Source: Cichorium intybus (Eukaryota; Streptophyta; Magnoliopsida; Asterales; Asteraceae). Taken from it: DNA of 64,000 nt. This document shows, piece after piece, positions 1-12,962 of the stretch. Position 1 is the stretch's first letter. Each line of letters starts with the position of its first letter. The DNA lies in assembly GCA_023525715.1 (NCBI GenBank), contig CM042010.1, forward strand, positions 87,783,384 to 87,847,383. The letters are read 5' to 3'. Both the position numbers and the translations under genes were made by a program. The notes under the pieces were generated by a model that ran no database searches, was not told the DNA's origin, and saw only the letters and a program-made list of their open reading frames with translations.

Positions 1-105
1 ATATCACTTGTTCAAAAAAAAAAATAATAATAATAATAATAATAAATAAAATTAAAAAAAAATTAAAATCTTAAAATTTAAAAAAAAAAAAAAAACAACC
101 CAAAA

Positions 106-954
106 ATGTCTTCCACAACCTACTCAAGAGCTCCATATGTCATCGATCAGGTATGGTCTATGATCTCAGAAATCGGTCTTTCAAAAACACCATTTGAGTC
201 CCACATGACTAAGATTGAGAACAGTTTGAAAGCTGATCTCAAACTATATCATGACACAATAGTCAAATCTGATATCTGCAAATCTGAATTACAAACATTG
301 CAACTCAGATTTGGAGAATCAACAAGGACTAGAGACAAACTTGAAAGAGACGTCGAACGAAAAACAGAAGAATATAATCACGTCTTAGATCAATTAAATG
401 AAGCTCTAAAACAAAAAAGGGACTTAGAAATAAAAAATCAATCTGTTTTTCCATCTGAAATAAAAGATTCCTTAGAAATAGAAGTCCTTCAGTTAAAACT
501 AAAAATTCAAGATTTAACTAACATAAACTCTAGTTTGATTCTGAAATTAGATGATTTTTCAAAACAAATCAAACTTCTTGAATCCGAGAATCAAAGATTT
601 CAAGGAAAACTGGATTCTATCAATCTTGCTAGAAAGCTAAGTGATGATATTTTCATCAAAGCAACATTCTTAGGATCTGGCAAAATCGATACGAATTACA
701 GACCTGGATTAGGAAGAGAATCCTTCGAAATCGAACAAGCCAAACAAGAAACCAGGACTAACACTGAAAACTCTGAATCAACTCTAAAGATCTATCCACA
801 TCTGTTAATGAGGAAAATTCAGACGACGAAACAGTTATCAACTGTAACCCAGATGATACTGATTTCACTGTTTCCAAAAGATCTTTCACTAATAGGTCTT
901 CAACCCACCAAATCCAAATTACCAACCAAAACTCCAAACTTAAAGACTTTTTGA
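106..954 (+). pseudogene. Gag-like coiled-coil protein of Copia element 1
   Basis: A frame of 282 codons opening at an ATG after an A-rich leader. Residues about 50-175 are rich in heptad-like Leu/Ile/Lys/Glu and look like the coiled-coil C-terminal half of Gag in SIRE-type plant Copia elements; this is family inference, as no N-terminal gag core is visible. After about position 815 the protein sense moves to another frame, in which an acidic and Asn/Thr-rich stretch leads straight into the lysine-rich segment that starts near 951. I read this as one gag frame broken by a frameshift. Its role would be virus-like-particle assembly in the cytoplasm. Confidence 0.55.
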
Positions 955-1352
955 ATAGAACAAACTCCTTTTACAAGAAAGGCAGTACCTCTAAACCAAT
1001 TGCTCTTCAAAAGGAACAAGGCAAGCCCAAAGTTTTAAAACAAACCCAAAAGAAACCTTTGAAACCAGCCTCCTTGCCACAAAAACAAAAATATTTTCAA
1101 AAACATCCTCATCCCAAAAACAAAGAAAGGTTATCAGACAAGTCATTACATAAAGGATACCTTTCACACAATCAGAAATCTTTCCAAATGACAGGTTTTC
1201 AAAAACAAATCTTAAATTGGGAAAATCTGATAAGTCAAATCAAGCCTCAACCACTTCGTCCAATTAACAGAAAACATAACGATTTCAAATCACCGAAAAC
1301 CATTAACAAATCAGGACCCACCATGGTTTGGGTACCTAAACTTTCTGTCTAA
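951..1352 (+). pseudogene. Lysine-rich Gag C-terminal segment of element 1
   Basis: This continues the gag sense after the frameshift near 815; the segment has no ATG of its own and reads on from the previous frame. It is very basic (repeated KPK/QKQK patches) and ends in a GPTMVWVPK stretch, which in Copia polyproteins comes just before the protease. A TAA at 1350-1352 stops the frame, yet the same frame continues directly into the protease motif. I infer one polyprotein cut by a nonsense change. Confidence 0.5.
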
Positions 1353-1775
1353 TTGCAGGCACTTTGTGCTGGAGAGCCCAAGGATGGCACATGGTATATC
1401 GATAGTGGCCGTTCCAAGCATATGACAACAAACCATAGCCTTCTACAAGACTTCAAACCCACACTACCTCCGATGCAGAAACTTCACAATCAAACCAAAA
1501 TGATGCAGATCCAGTCGAGGGGGAACCACCAAAACGAGAACCCTCCTAAAACACCCCAATCCACCTGTCCAAATGATCCCAATGCATCATTTATGGGAGA
1601 ACCACCAAAACCAAATTCCTCTTTAAACAATCCTAATCTACCTATCCAAAATGATCCCAGTGCATCATTTATGGGGGAACTCTCGTTACCCCATTCTCAC
1701 CCCCAAACCAAAATTTACCAAAAACATCCACATAATCAAAAATCAAAAAAATTGAATAAAGTTTTATCCTTTTAA
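1353..1775 (+). pseudogene. Copia protease fragment joined to the integrase-RT hinge, element 1
   Basis: Reading on after the stop, residues about 13-25 show WYIDSGRSKHMT, the Copia aspartic-protease active-site block (D-S-G). About 30 residues later the sequence becomes Asn/Pro-rich with two copies of a NDPxASFMGE block, a composition typical of the linker between integrase and reverse transcriptase. Most of protease and all of integrase are missing, so an internal deletion has joined protease start to hinge. No catalytic core follows. It cannot act as an enzyme. Confidence 0.55.
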
Positions 1776-3145
1776 AAGTTTTTATAAAACCATGTGATTA
1801 ACATCTTCTTGACTAAATTTTCAGATACTTATGCTCGATGAATGTTCTCAGTTATATTGATTCTTAATTAAAGAGAAGGTTCAAATTTCAAACATTTGTG
1901 TTATGTACATTCTCCTATTCCCTTTGAATTTATTTCAATTATAACAATTTTATCTATTAAGGGACAAAAGATCAGGAGATTCAGATGAAAACCAAACCCA
2001 TGTGAGAATTTGTGCCTCGTCTTTAACTGCTAAGTGAAATTCATTTCTGTGAGCAAAGGTGTTTTCATTATGACTTATAGGATTTATACTCTTATACCGT
2101 GATGCTAGTCTCATTTTTGCTTAGATATCAAGATGACCAGGGACGATACAATCATTTTCTTATATATTAGACAAACTGTCTTTTATATCACCTATCCCTA
2201 TCCTCAATCAAGCCACTTCAAGAAAAGATTTTTCATCTTGCATAGCAAGTCTGAAAATTGAAGAAACAACAAGTCATATCCAAGAAATCCAAAAGAAAAA
2301 CATGGAAATCAAAACTCAAAGTGCAAAGTCATCTCCAAACATATGCTGTCAACAAATCACAATTGACAACCACATCAAATATCCTTTATACAATGTGTAT
2401 TCACACAAAAATCAAGAAAAGATAAAGACAAAGGTGAACACTTCACCAAAGAAAAGGAAGATTTACAACAACAATCCATCAAGACAGACATCTCTCAAAA
2501 CTTTCCAAACAAACAAATTCTCAAAAACCGAAGATTTACCAGGATATTGTAGCCTTCATAATTGAATATTCTTAGTTGCAAATTGCACTATGAATAATTC
2601 TAAACCCCTCTACATGTATTTCCCAACGGAGAGAGAGTGAACATCAATGGCATGAATGAAGAAACCCTCTGAGTAATGCCGAAACCAGTCTTATGTGATT
2701 GATTATCTAATATGAAGACCAAGTGACTAAAGTATATAGGTATAAATCCACATTAAGCATAAGTCAACACCTTCAAACTGAGAGATATCACTCATCTTTA
2801 GTGATTATACACCAGTTCTGCACCCAGAACAAACAAACACCTCAGTCAAGTGTGAGCTATACCTATGAGAAGTTCATCTGAATCGACCTATTAAGATCAC
2901 TTGTCGTCTTTATAAATGTTATAAAATCTTAAGGAATATTATGAAAGTACATATACAAAAACCTTTTGATAATTGAACATGAAACCTTGATTCAGAAACA
3001 AATATTCTTGACAAACGTTTTTCAAAACATAAGTAAAATCTAGTCACATTTTTCAAAACAAGTGATATGGTTTTATAAATGTCTTATCCAAACTTCAAGA
3101 ATTTTCAATCAAACATTTTTCTCCTCATTTCATTAATGATCACAT
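1776..3145 (+). other. Element 1 internal 3' region without a recognisable gene
   Basis: All frames are broken by many stops, and no RT, RNase H or integrase motif can be read. A short frame at 2302-2565 (87 codons, Lys/Asn/Ser-rich) resembles no family I know and is probably chance in A-rich sequence. The stretch ends at the purine tract. Confidence 0.6.
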
Positions 3146-3154
3146 AGGGGGAAA
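3146..3154 (+). other. Polypurine tract of element 1
   Basis: AGGGGGAAA lies two bases before the TGTTGAA start of the LTR. This is the usual place for the plus-strand primer of a Copia element. Confidence 0.75.
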
Positions 3155-3365
3155 TTGTTGAATAATGTTTTTATGTTTTTATGTGACCATCACTAAAATA
3201 AGTCGAAATGTTTTTTTAACAAATATTATCAGTATTTCAGGTTGCGTGAATTCAAGATCAAAAACAAGAATGAATCAAGACCCGAGAAACTTTGAGAAAA
3301 CAACCAATCCTGAGGAAGTAATGCTACGAACCAAAGAGCAAAATACAAAATATCACACTGCTACA

Positions 3366-3640
3366 GCAATCACGACGCGACAGACCCTATGGTCGCGACG
3401 TGAAGAAGAGAAGCAAGGCAGAAGACCAAAATCCTTCAGCGATCGCGACGCGACGGCCATCATGGTCGCGACGCGAAGACCTCCGACGCGAAGACCTCCA
3501 ACGCGAAGACCTTGGACGCGACACCACCTACTTTTTAATCGCGAGACTACCAACCCAACGCACTAACCAGTGGCCGACCAAAAGCAACCCCACACACGCA
3601 CCTTCGCGACGCGACGGACCTCCTGGTCGCGACGCGAACG
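3366..3640 (+). repeat. GCGACGCGA minisatellite in the U3 region of element 1
   Basis: Variants of GGTCGCGACGCGAAGACC and CGCGACGCGACGG recur about ten times just upstream of the TATA box. The block is strongly CpG-rich in an otherwise AT-rich window, so it is a likely target for cytosine methylation. Confidence 0.75.
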
Positions 3641-3654
3641 CTGTGTTCAGTGAC

Positions 3655-3662
3655 TATAAATA
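3655..3662 (+). promoter_or_regulatory. TATA box of element 1 LTR
   Basis: TATAAATA about 500 bp into the LTR, directly after the CG-rich minisatellite. A transcript would start near 3685-3695. Inferred from position only. Confidence 0.55.
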
Positions 3663-3835
3663 AGAAGCAAATCTCTTGCCATTCTTGTGCAAAAAATCTT
3701 ACACCACACCATACCCATTCAAGCACCAATACATCAAGATTACCCTACGTCCAAAGAGCTAAAAACTTGCCAAAACTCTCTAGAAAACTCTTTTCAACCA
3801 AGGAAAATCCACGTCCAAACAAACACCAAACAAAA

Positions 3836-3935
3836 TCGCTACACCCATACTCTACCCGACACCAAACAAAACCTCTACCCAATACCATACAAAACCTCTA
3901 CCCGACACCAAACTAAACCTCTACCCGACACCAAA
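3836..3935 (+). repeat. Tandem CTCTACCCGACACCAAAC repeat
   Basis: Four to five degenerate copies of an 18-26 bp unit in the presumed transcribed leader of the LTR. The strand is almost free of G. Confidence 0.7.
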
Positions 3936-4612
3936 CTTCAAACCGCTAAACAACCTCAACCCGAATACTAAACTACAAAACCTACACACCCTCTACCAAA
4001 TACATACACCACGAAAACTAAACCACAAAAACCCCGTGCATCTCAATTAAACCGACACCAAAAACCCATTTCACCAAACACCAAAAACTACCAAACCTCA
4101 TCCTACCGTAAAGAACAAGAATCGACGCTTCAAAGAAAACACCATCTTCCTCAGCTATCGATAAGTTCTTTTGAAATTATTTGTGTCGTTATTGATTTAT
4201 TTAAACTGTTATAAATCAACTGTACCAAATATCCAAGACATCCGAATTGAACCTTGACAACGAAAACATATGTGGACTGTATTTAACCGAGACATCTAAC
4301 TTCTAACTTCTAACTTCTAACCTTTTTATTTATTGTAAAAACACTTTATCGTTGATAATGGCGTTTATTACATCTAACTTCTAACTTCTAACATTTACTT
4401 TATTTACCGCTTTCTGTCTATTTAAATACTGTCTAGATTAGATTTACTGCTTTATTTTACTTATTTATAGCTTTCAGTAACTTAGTTTTAGTTTTATTTT
4501 ATTCCGCAACTCTTATTTATTCCGCATATTATAGACAAAATACATATCTGTCACACAGTAATCGGCTTAAAAACCCTTATTCGTGGTGATCAGTTATCGT
4601 ATATTTTCAACA

Positions 4613-4687
4613 TCTTTAATGGGATAACATTTAACCCATGAATTTATATAAATAAACTACTTTTAAACATGCTTTATGATTGTATAA

Positions 4688-4768
<81 letters not shown>

Positions 4769-5110
4769 GTACATGTTTCATTTAATTTATCAATTAAATT
4801 AAATTAAATTAAAGGTTTACTTATAAATCAATTAAATTATTTAACAACTTAAACAATTTAATTGTTATACTTAATTAATTCATCACATATGAATTATTAA
4901 TCAACCATTAATTTTGGAGTTATTAATATTTACCTCAAATAATAATAACTTACAAAATTAAATTGCAAGTTTAGTATCATTTGATGTTAAATCAAATTTA
5001 ACATTCCAAATGTTCAATTGGTGTCAAACTTGTTGTTGGTGTGACCCTATAGGATCATGTATCATTAGTAATATCATTTTATGATCATCCTTAGGCATAT
5101 AGAACTAACA
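4613..5110 (-). repeat. 3' LTR of element 2, interrupted part
   Basis: It matches 12445-12962 closely base for base by eye, including the (TA)n block and the ACTAACA end. Only the last ~500 bp are here because element 1 inserted at 4613; the rest must lie left of the window. Confidence 0.85.
4690..4766. repeat. (TA)n microsatellite in the element 2 left LTR
   Basis: About 75 bp of alternating TA. The sister LTR has a longer array at about 12527-12618. Confidence 0.9.
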
Positions 5111-5121
5111 ATCTCCCACTT
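5111..5121 (-). other. Polypurine tract of element 2
   Basis: On the - strand AAGTGGGAGAT abuts the TGTTAGT start of the LTR, the standard Copia plus-strand primer layout. Confidence 0.8.
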
Positions 5122-5892
5122 GCACAAGGTTGCATCATAGAATGATACAGACAGTGATAAACGTCTAGCAACATTTCACTGCCCCCAATAACACATGACA
5201 TAATGCCATTCAACAACATCCAATTCTACAGAAAGCCCGAGGCTCTAATTGATGTACTAGGTTATGTATCAATTATCCCTTTGTCTCAGACAACATGTTG
5301 AACGTGAGACATGGATCTTAATCATTCTCATTTTATGTTCAACTTTCAATCAGGCGCCTTAGATGTCTAACTCTCAACACATAAGAGGAACAAATCCCAT
5401 CTTGACTACATACGCCCCTCATATAGTTAGTACTATACATGAGTATGGTCTGTATGATTGTCTATTTTTCAAGAACAACGATGAACCATATCAAAGCATA
5501 GCACTTCCTATACTTGAGTCCCAAATATGTATCTCAGGTCTAAGGATACAATGATAATACCTTTATTCAAGAATCACTTATGACGATGATCCATGGAGTG
5601 ATTTTGAAACGGGTCAAGTCCAATACTTGTTCACTGACAAGTATCTATGAATTTGGTTGCAACCTTTTGCTACTTTTACCCATAAAAGTCAACCAATCCA
5701 ATTCATATTAGTCTTACTTCATAATTGCTCCCACAACTATGATCGACTATGGACGTTTAGAATAATCAGATTATTCAAGGATTAAACATGCTAATATTAA
5801 AACACAAAATTATGAATGAAACATCACGTCACATATATTACATAATAATTTTTGTTTACATAGTTTCATATTCATAAAACACTAAACACAAA
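5122..5892. other. Element 2 3' untranslated region
   Basis: Between the end of RNase H and the purine tract I see no protein family. The small + strand frame at 5363-5554 has no recognisable features. Confidence 0.55.
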
Positions 5893-6435
5893 TCAAATCC
5901 ATTCATTAGAAAAACGAAGTCCTATACCCTTAGAGTGACTTTCATGCTTAGCTTGAGGTAAAGGCTTCGTGAATGGGTCTGCCAAATTCTGATCTGTATG
6001 AACCTTGTGAATACTTATTTCACCATTCTTAACTTCATGTCGTATGTAGTTATACCTTCGGTGAATGTGTTTGGTCTTTTGATGTGATCTAGGTTCCTTT
6101 GCTTGAGCTATAGCACCTAGATTGTCACAGAAGAGTTCTATAGGGTCCTGAATGGAAGGAACAACCCCTAGATCTTCAATGAACTTTCTCATCCAGACAG
6201 CTTCTTGAGCAGCTTCCGAAGCAGCAACATATTCTGATTCTGTAGTGGATTGTGCAATCACTTCTTGTTTGGAACTCTTCCAAGACACGGCTCCTCCATT
6301 TAAAATAAAGACATACCCAGATTGAGATCTCGAATCGTCCCTATCTGTTTGGAAGCTTGCGTCAGTGTAACCCTTTACCTTTAAGCTTTCTTCCAAACCA
6401 CCATAAACTAAGAACATGTCTTTAGTTCTTCTCAA
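5893..6435 (-). pseudogene. RNase H domain of Copia element 2
   Basis: This 180-codon block degrades the RNA of RNA/DNA hybrids during reverse transcription. Seen: the YTDASFQTD start, TESEYVAASEAAQEA, FCDNLGAI and KHIHRRYNYIR blocks, and the LADPFTKPL end that closes Copia polyproteins. It is one frame away from the RT block upstream; the shift falls just after the RYQQN motif near 6480, and the sense is continuous if one base is missing there. The catalytic acidic residues of the YTDAS, ESEY and DN blocks are all present. Confidence 0.85.
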
Positions 6436-6452
6436 GTACTTAAGAATGTTCT

Positions 6453-8036
6453 TTACAGCAGTCCAGTGGGCTTCACCTGGTTCTGTTGATACCTACTTGT
6501 CATGCTTAAGGTACATGAGACATCGGGCCTAGTGCATAACATGGCATACATGATGGACCCAATTGCTGAAGCATATGGGACATGTTTCATCCTTTCATGT
6601 TCAGTCCTAGTGCTTGGGCACTGAGACTTACTTAGGATGGTACCATGCGGTATTGGCATGAATCCTATTTTAGAGTCTTGCATCTTGAACCTTTTCAAGA
6701 TTTTATCAATATATACACTTTGTCTTAGACCAATAAGTCTCTTAGATCTATCTCTATAGATCTTTATGCCTAATACATAAGCAGCTTCTCCTAAGTCCTT
6801 CATTGAGAAACAGTTCTCAAGGAACGTTTTGACACCTTTCAAGGTTGGGATGTCATTTCCAAATAGCAGTATGTCATCTACATACAATACTAGGAATATG
6901 ACTATGCTCCCACTAGCTTTCTTGTAAACACAGGAGTCATCCTCATTTTTTATGAATCCAAAATTTGTAATCTTTTCATCAAAACGGATGCTCCATGTTC
7001 GAGACGCTTGCTTCAATCCATAGATATATCTTTTAAGCTTGCACACTTTGTTTGGATGCTTAGGATCGACAAAACCTTCAGGTTGATCCATATAGACATC
7101 TTCCAATAAGTGTCCATTAAGGAAAGCGGTCTTGACATCCATTTGCCATATCTCATAATCATAGTATGCGGCTATGGCAAAAAGTATCCTAATTGACTTG
7201 ATCATTGCTACTGGTGAAAAGGTCTCATCATAGTCAATACCATGAGTTTGTGAGTATCCTTTAGCGACAAGTCTAGCCTTAAAAGTGTGAACATTTCCAT
7301 CCACGTCGGTTTTCTTCTTGAAAACCCATTTGTTCCCAACAGTCTTACATTTGGTGGGAAGATTAACCAAGTCCCATACTTGGTTATCGTGCATGGATTG
7401 CATCTCTGTGTTTATGGCTTCAAGCCATTTATCAGATTCAGGATCTGACATTGCACTCTGGTAGTTGATGGGTTCATCAGAATCTATCGTATAACATTCC
7501 TCTTCCATCATAAGGTAACCATACCTTTCAGGTTCAAATCGAACCCTACCAGATCTGCGAACATCTTGTGTTACAATTTGTTCCTGATCAACTGTTAGTT
7601 CAGGTTCAACAATTTCTTGTTGAATGCTAGATCCAATTTCTTGTGTATCAGGTTGTGGTTCATGAAGTTCCACAAACCTCCCACTAGCCTCTTCCGTCAG
7701 AAACTTGTTTTCTAGGAATTCAGCTTTTCGAGAAATAAATATCTTATTCTCTACGGGATTGTAGAAGTAGTATCCAAGACAATCTTTCGGATACCCTACA
7801 AAGATACACTTGATTGAACGGGGTTCTAGTTTGTTTGAAGCTTCTTGTCTTACATAAGCTTCACAACCCCATACCTTGAGATAGGATAAAGATGGAACCT
7901 TTCCATGCCATATCTCATAAGGCGTTTTATCTACCTTCTTGGTAGGTGCCATGTTTAGGAGACGAGCGGCTGTTTGTGAAGCATAACCCCAAAATGATAA
8001 AGGTAGAGTACTTCTACTCATCATGGATCGAACCAT
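6453..8036 (-). pseudogene. Integrase C-terminus and reverse transcriptase of Copia element 2
   Basis: About 527 codons. Residues 1-90 are the end of integrase (SFWGYASQTAARLLNM, the GYPKDCLGYYFY GKGYG-type block), and residues about 95-190 a variable acidic hinge. From about residue 195 the RT follows: DKWLEAINTEM, KWVFKKKTDVDG, ARLVAKGYSQTHGIDYDETFSP, QMDVKTAFLNG, YGLKQASRTW and the active site YVDDILL. The RT core looks complete. The frame is cut at its start by a TGA (8048-8046) where an Arg is usual in the ERRN-TLLD context, and at its end by the single-base shift described for RNase H. Confidence 0.88.
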
Positions 8037-8048
8037 ATCTAATAGTGT

Positions 8049-8708
8049 TCAGTTCCGCCTTTCAGATACACCATTATGTTGTGGTGTTCCAGGTGGAGTA
8101 AGTTGTGAAACAATTCCACAAGTCTTAAGATGATCCATAAAGTTTGTAGTTAAGTACTCACCTCCTCTATCAGAACGTAGAACTTTAATTGTTTTATTGA
8201 GTTGATTTTCCACTTCACTTTGAAACGTTTTGAACATTTCAAACGCCTCATGTTTATGTTTAATCAAATAAACATAACCAAAACGACTAAAGTCATCAGT
8301 AAAGGTGATGAAATATCTTTCACCATATCTAGTCATTGGCTTGAAAGGGCCACATACATCCGTATGTATGATTCCTAACAAGTCCTTTGCCCTTTCATTG
8401 GTTCCCGAGAAAGGAGCTTTAGTCATCTTGCCATGTAAACAAGATTCACATATATCAAATGAGTCATTCTCATTTGCCTTCAAAAGTCCACTCTTTTGAA
8501 GTTGGGATATGCGATTCTTGTTTATATGCCCAAGTCGACAATGCCATAGATAAATTTGACTCAAATCACATTTGGGTCTCTTGGTGAAAGTGTGGTATAA
8601 AGAGCCATGGTTAGTCTTTTCATCAAGGTTTACTTCATAAATTCCATTTAAAGGCCTAGCCTCAAAATAGAATACATTATTTCTGTAAACACAAATATCA
8701 TCATTCAT
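8049..8708 (-). pseudogene. Integrase zinc-binding and catalytic core of Copia element 2
   Basis: Inserts element cDNA into host DNA. Seen: the HHCC finger (HCRLGHINKNRI, then CESCLHG), then the DDE core with IIHTDVCGPF (first D), VLRSDRGGEY (second D) and HNGVSERRN (E). The spacing fits Copia integrases. A TGA at 8720-8718 separates it from the protease block in the same frame, and another TGA lies right after ERRN. All three catalytic acids remain. Confidence 0.88.
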
Positions 8709-8732
8709 AAAGGAAAGATCAAATCCACACTG

Positions 8733-9587
8733 TCACAACTTAACAACCGAAATAATATTCCTAGTGAAGCTAGGAACATAATAAACATTCGTTAATGTCA
8801 AATACAAGCCATTAGGTAGTAACAAATCAAAATTTCCTACTGAATCCACCGCAACCCTTGCACTGTTTCCAACTCGGAGTACTACCTCGTTTGCCTTCAG
8901 TCGCCTACTCCTTTTGAACCCCTGCAACATATTACAAATGTGAGTTCCACAACCAGTATCAAATACCCATGTGTTAGGAGATAAATTATAAAGTTCTAGG
9001 TCTATCACATAGATACCTGAAGTGCCCTCACCGGCCTTCTTCTTCTTCAACTCCGCAAGATAGGTAGGGCAATTCCTCTTCCAATGCCCAACTTTGCCAC
9101 ATTCGAAGCACGCGTCTTCTTTGGCAACCTTTGCCTTCTTCTTGGGCGGACGGGATGTTTGGACAACTTTCTTGCCCTTTCCTTTGACAACCTTTGCCTT
9201 CCCCTTGCCCTTGGAGTTGGTGGGGTGTTCGGGTCTAGTTCTCTTTGTGCCACCTTCCTTGATCATGAGAACTTGAGTGGTTTTCTTAGGCAGATTCTTT
9301 TCCGCGGTAATTAGCATCCCATGTAATTCCGGGATGGTCTTGTTCAAACCATTCATGTTATAATTCATGACAAAGGGATCAAAAGACTTTGTCAAGGAGT
9401 TAAGGATCATATCCGTTGCTAGCTCTTCGGGCATCACAACTCCAAGACGTGCCAAATGATCAATGTGACTCTTCATCTTGAGCACATAAGAGCTAACCGA
9501 CTGCCCATCCTCCATCTTGCAAGCATGGAAAGCCCGAACAGTTTCGAACCTTTCCGTTCTTGCTTGTTGTTGGAACATTTCCTTCAA
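8733..9587 (-). pseudogene. Gag C-terminal half, CCHC knuckle and protease of Copia element 2
   Basis: About 284 codons in frame with the block upstream. Residues 1-100 are the second half of the UBN2-type gag core (FETVRAFHACKMEDGQSVSSYV). Residues about 120-155 are a basic nuclear-localisation-like patch. One zinc knuckle CFECGKVGHWKRNC lies near 9068-9110 and binds RNA. The protease active site FDTGC falls at about 8950-8962, followed by a typical LTNVYYVPSFTRNIISV end. Only one stop (9585-9583) separates it from the gag start. Confidence 0.85.
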
Positions 9588-9902
9588 TTAATTAATCATG
9601 TCATAGGCCGAATGATTCTCCAAATCCTTCTGAAGGTCAGGAATCATGGTTGCCAACATTAGACATGATGCATCAATGGAGTCATCCATCTTTTTAAGCC
9701 ATGCATCATGTGCGGGCTTAGGAATGGCAGGGGGCTCTTCAGGAAGTGGTTCATTGAGAACATATTCTTTCTTTTCTTGTTTGAGAACTATTCTCACACT
9801 ACGGTACCAATCCAAGAAGTTGGTATGGTTAAGTTTTTCTCCCTCAAGGAGGGACCGTAGTGAGGTTTTGTTAGGAGCCGGGTTTGTTGTGTTTGGTGCC
9901 AT
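9588..9902 (-). pseudogene. Gag N-terminus of Copia element 2
   Basis: 104 codons from the ATG at 9902. LEGEKLNHTNFLDWYRSVRIVLK is the start of plant Copia gag (DUF4219/UBN2 type). The frame ends at a TAA in the motif AYDMIN, where the downstream LKEMFQQQ continues in the same frame, so a single nonsense change splits gag. Confidence 0.82.
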
Positions 9903-11807
9903 CTACAAAATTTTAACAAGGTTCAATTTAGTTATTTATGATATTAAGTCCTTAATAATTAATACCCTTTCTTGTTTCATAAACTTTAATTGATTAAGGT
10001 CTAGAATCCAAGTTGCAATACGAATAAGTGGTTAGGTATCCTTTATCCCGCCTATTCGAATCAACAAGGTAGGTAACGGTTTACCAATTATATCCAAATA
10101 TGATTTCTAGAGTTATGGGATCCCATTATAACATTTATAAGTTTGGCATGTTTGATCCCATCTATGCCTTGGATTTCTAATGCTTAGGTGACCTTTATCA
10201 CAAAAGATTTCCAAACAAATCATCCTTCTTAAACGGACGTGTAGTTTTGACAACTATTAATGGTTAGGTGTCCTTTATCCCATCAATATTGCAAAACTAC
10301 CTCTTGTATCACAAGAAGACTCCAAGTGGTTAGGTAACCTTTATCCCACAAGGATATACAAGTGATACATGAGTGTCTTTAAGAGGGATGGCATTGATTT
10401 GTATCTTGTAAGGGATTTGTATGTTTTACAATTCTAATTTTGAAAAACATATGGTATCATGTAGATTGCATGCATCTAATGAACATGGTACCATTAAACT
10501 CTTATTTTGTTAATTGGTTCCTTTAATCATAAAATCTCTATTTTATTGATTCTTTGTTTGTGGTCAAGATTACAATTAATATCCAATATTAAGTTTGAGT
10601 TTGATCACACACATGAGAACCAATTTTAATCCTAAATAATTACCATTATTATTTAGGGTTGGAGTTTGTAAGAATTCATAAAATCTCCATTTTATTTCTT
10701 GTTTCATTCATTCTCAAAACTTGACTTTATAGGTTTTATAACAAAACCCATTTTAATAAAACCAATTGTATTACATCTTATGTTTTATATGTCAATTTGA
10801 AAATTACAAACTCCTTGATGATTATGTTTAATTATCTAGGTTGTCTAGCATGCAAAATCTTATTTTCATCCACAACATAAAATAACAAAACATTCAATCA
10901 TCACATGCATGCATGGGTGCATAAACACAAGCCAACTAATTTGATATTTCATGTGAGCCATACATGAAATATCAAGTCCAAACCTAGGGACAAAAAGATG
11001 ACAAAAAACTCAACCAAATGATCTTCGATTTGGCTAAAATTTTGCCAAGCCTTTTATAACATCAAATGATACTTGAACCACCATTTCTTGACACCATGTA
11101 ATGAGTTGTGATTTTTCTTTGGGCCCCTCAAAAATCTCGACAGAAACAAGGCAGCAGGAAGAAATTTTTGTGGTTTTTGTTGCTTTCTTCACTTCATTCT
11201 TGGCTATATTGATGCTAATACTTGTTAAAACTTAATGCATATACTAGATATCAAAGTTACCAACAAGCATAGCATCAAAACACCAAGATATGAATTTTTA
11301 AACCACTTTTTAACAGATTCGAAATCTGGCAGCCATGGCAGGAAAAATGTTGTTGTTTGGAAGTTGCTTCTCATGCCTTTATCTCCTTCTCTTGTTACAT
11401 TTTATAAAAGATATACAAGAATACAACTATTCTAATGCTTACAAAATGAATAAAAGAAGGAAATAACTAATTATTATTACAAACCATTTGAATAAAAGAA
11501 TAGATTACAACCATATCGAATTTAAACACAAAACATGCATCATATGGTCCTTGGCTTGTTTATGCACCATTTCATCACATAAAATCATAAGAAAATCAAC
11601 ACTTTGTTTTTCTAAGGCAACAATTATGTAACCAAATGCATGCAAACATAAAATATAGTTGGTTACATAAAATCATAGATTAAACACTTGCATGTTGCTA
11701 AAGAAGCCATGCATGAACATTGCATTCAAGAAGATGAACATTCATGGCTTCCAAAAACCAAGTTTATCCAAATAAACTTATTATCTAAACATGCAATATA
11801 GCCATGT
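9903..11807 (-). other. Long leader of element 2 with degenerate tandem repeats
   Basis: 1.9 kb between primer site and gag ATG with no coding sense. A unit like TGGTTAGGTNNCCTTTATCCC recurs at about 10029, 10184, 10261 and 10326 on the + strand, separated by unlike sequence. These could be packaging or structural repeats of the leader RNA, or simple duplications. Confidence 0.6.
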
Positions 11808-11818
11808 CTCTGATACCA
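11808..11818 (-). other. Primer binding site of element 2
   Basis: TGGTATCAGAG on the - strand, complementary to the 3' end of initiator tRNA-Met, two bases from the LTR end. Confidence 0.85.
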
Positions 11819-11820
11819 AT

Positions 11821-12962
<1,142 letters not shown>

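Larger units (their letters stand above)
1..4612 (+). mobile_element. Element 1: non-autonomous Copia-derived LTR retrotransposon (3' part)
   Basis: The internal region runs 1-3155 and the 3' LTR 3156-4612; the 5' LTR lies left of the window. Seen: a coiled-coil gag-like frame, a Copia protease motif (WYIDSG), a purine tract and an LTR bounded by TGTTGAA and TTCAACA. No integrase, reverse transcriptase or RNase H can be found between the protease motif and the purine tract, so it would need another element's enzymes. The base after the LTR starts TCTTT, which matches an uninterrupted TCTTT in the sister LTR of element 2 (about 12445-12449). Element 1 therefore inserted into the left LTR of element 2 with a probable 5-bp target duplication. 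Confidence 0.8.
3156..4612 (+). repeat. 3' LTR of element 1
   Basis: 1457 bp bounded by the inverted ends TGTTGAA and TTCAACA. It contains a CG-rich minisatellite (about 3370-3640), a TATA box (3655-3662), a CCCGACACCAAAC-type tandem repeat (about 3836-3935) and short CTAACTT repeats (about 4290-4320 and 4372-4391). The small frames on both strands between 3165 and 3971 are repeat translations, not genes. Confidence 0.85.

Noticed and set aside
3165..3971. Several overlapping frames on both strands in the element 1 LTR
   Set aside because: They are translations of the GCGACGCGA minisatellite and of a G-poor tandem repeat.
10028..10345. Spaced repeats that could recall a CRISPR array
   Set aside because: The units are degenerate, few, irregularly spaced and in a plant retrotransposon leader.
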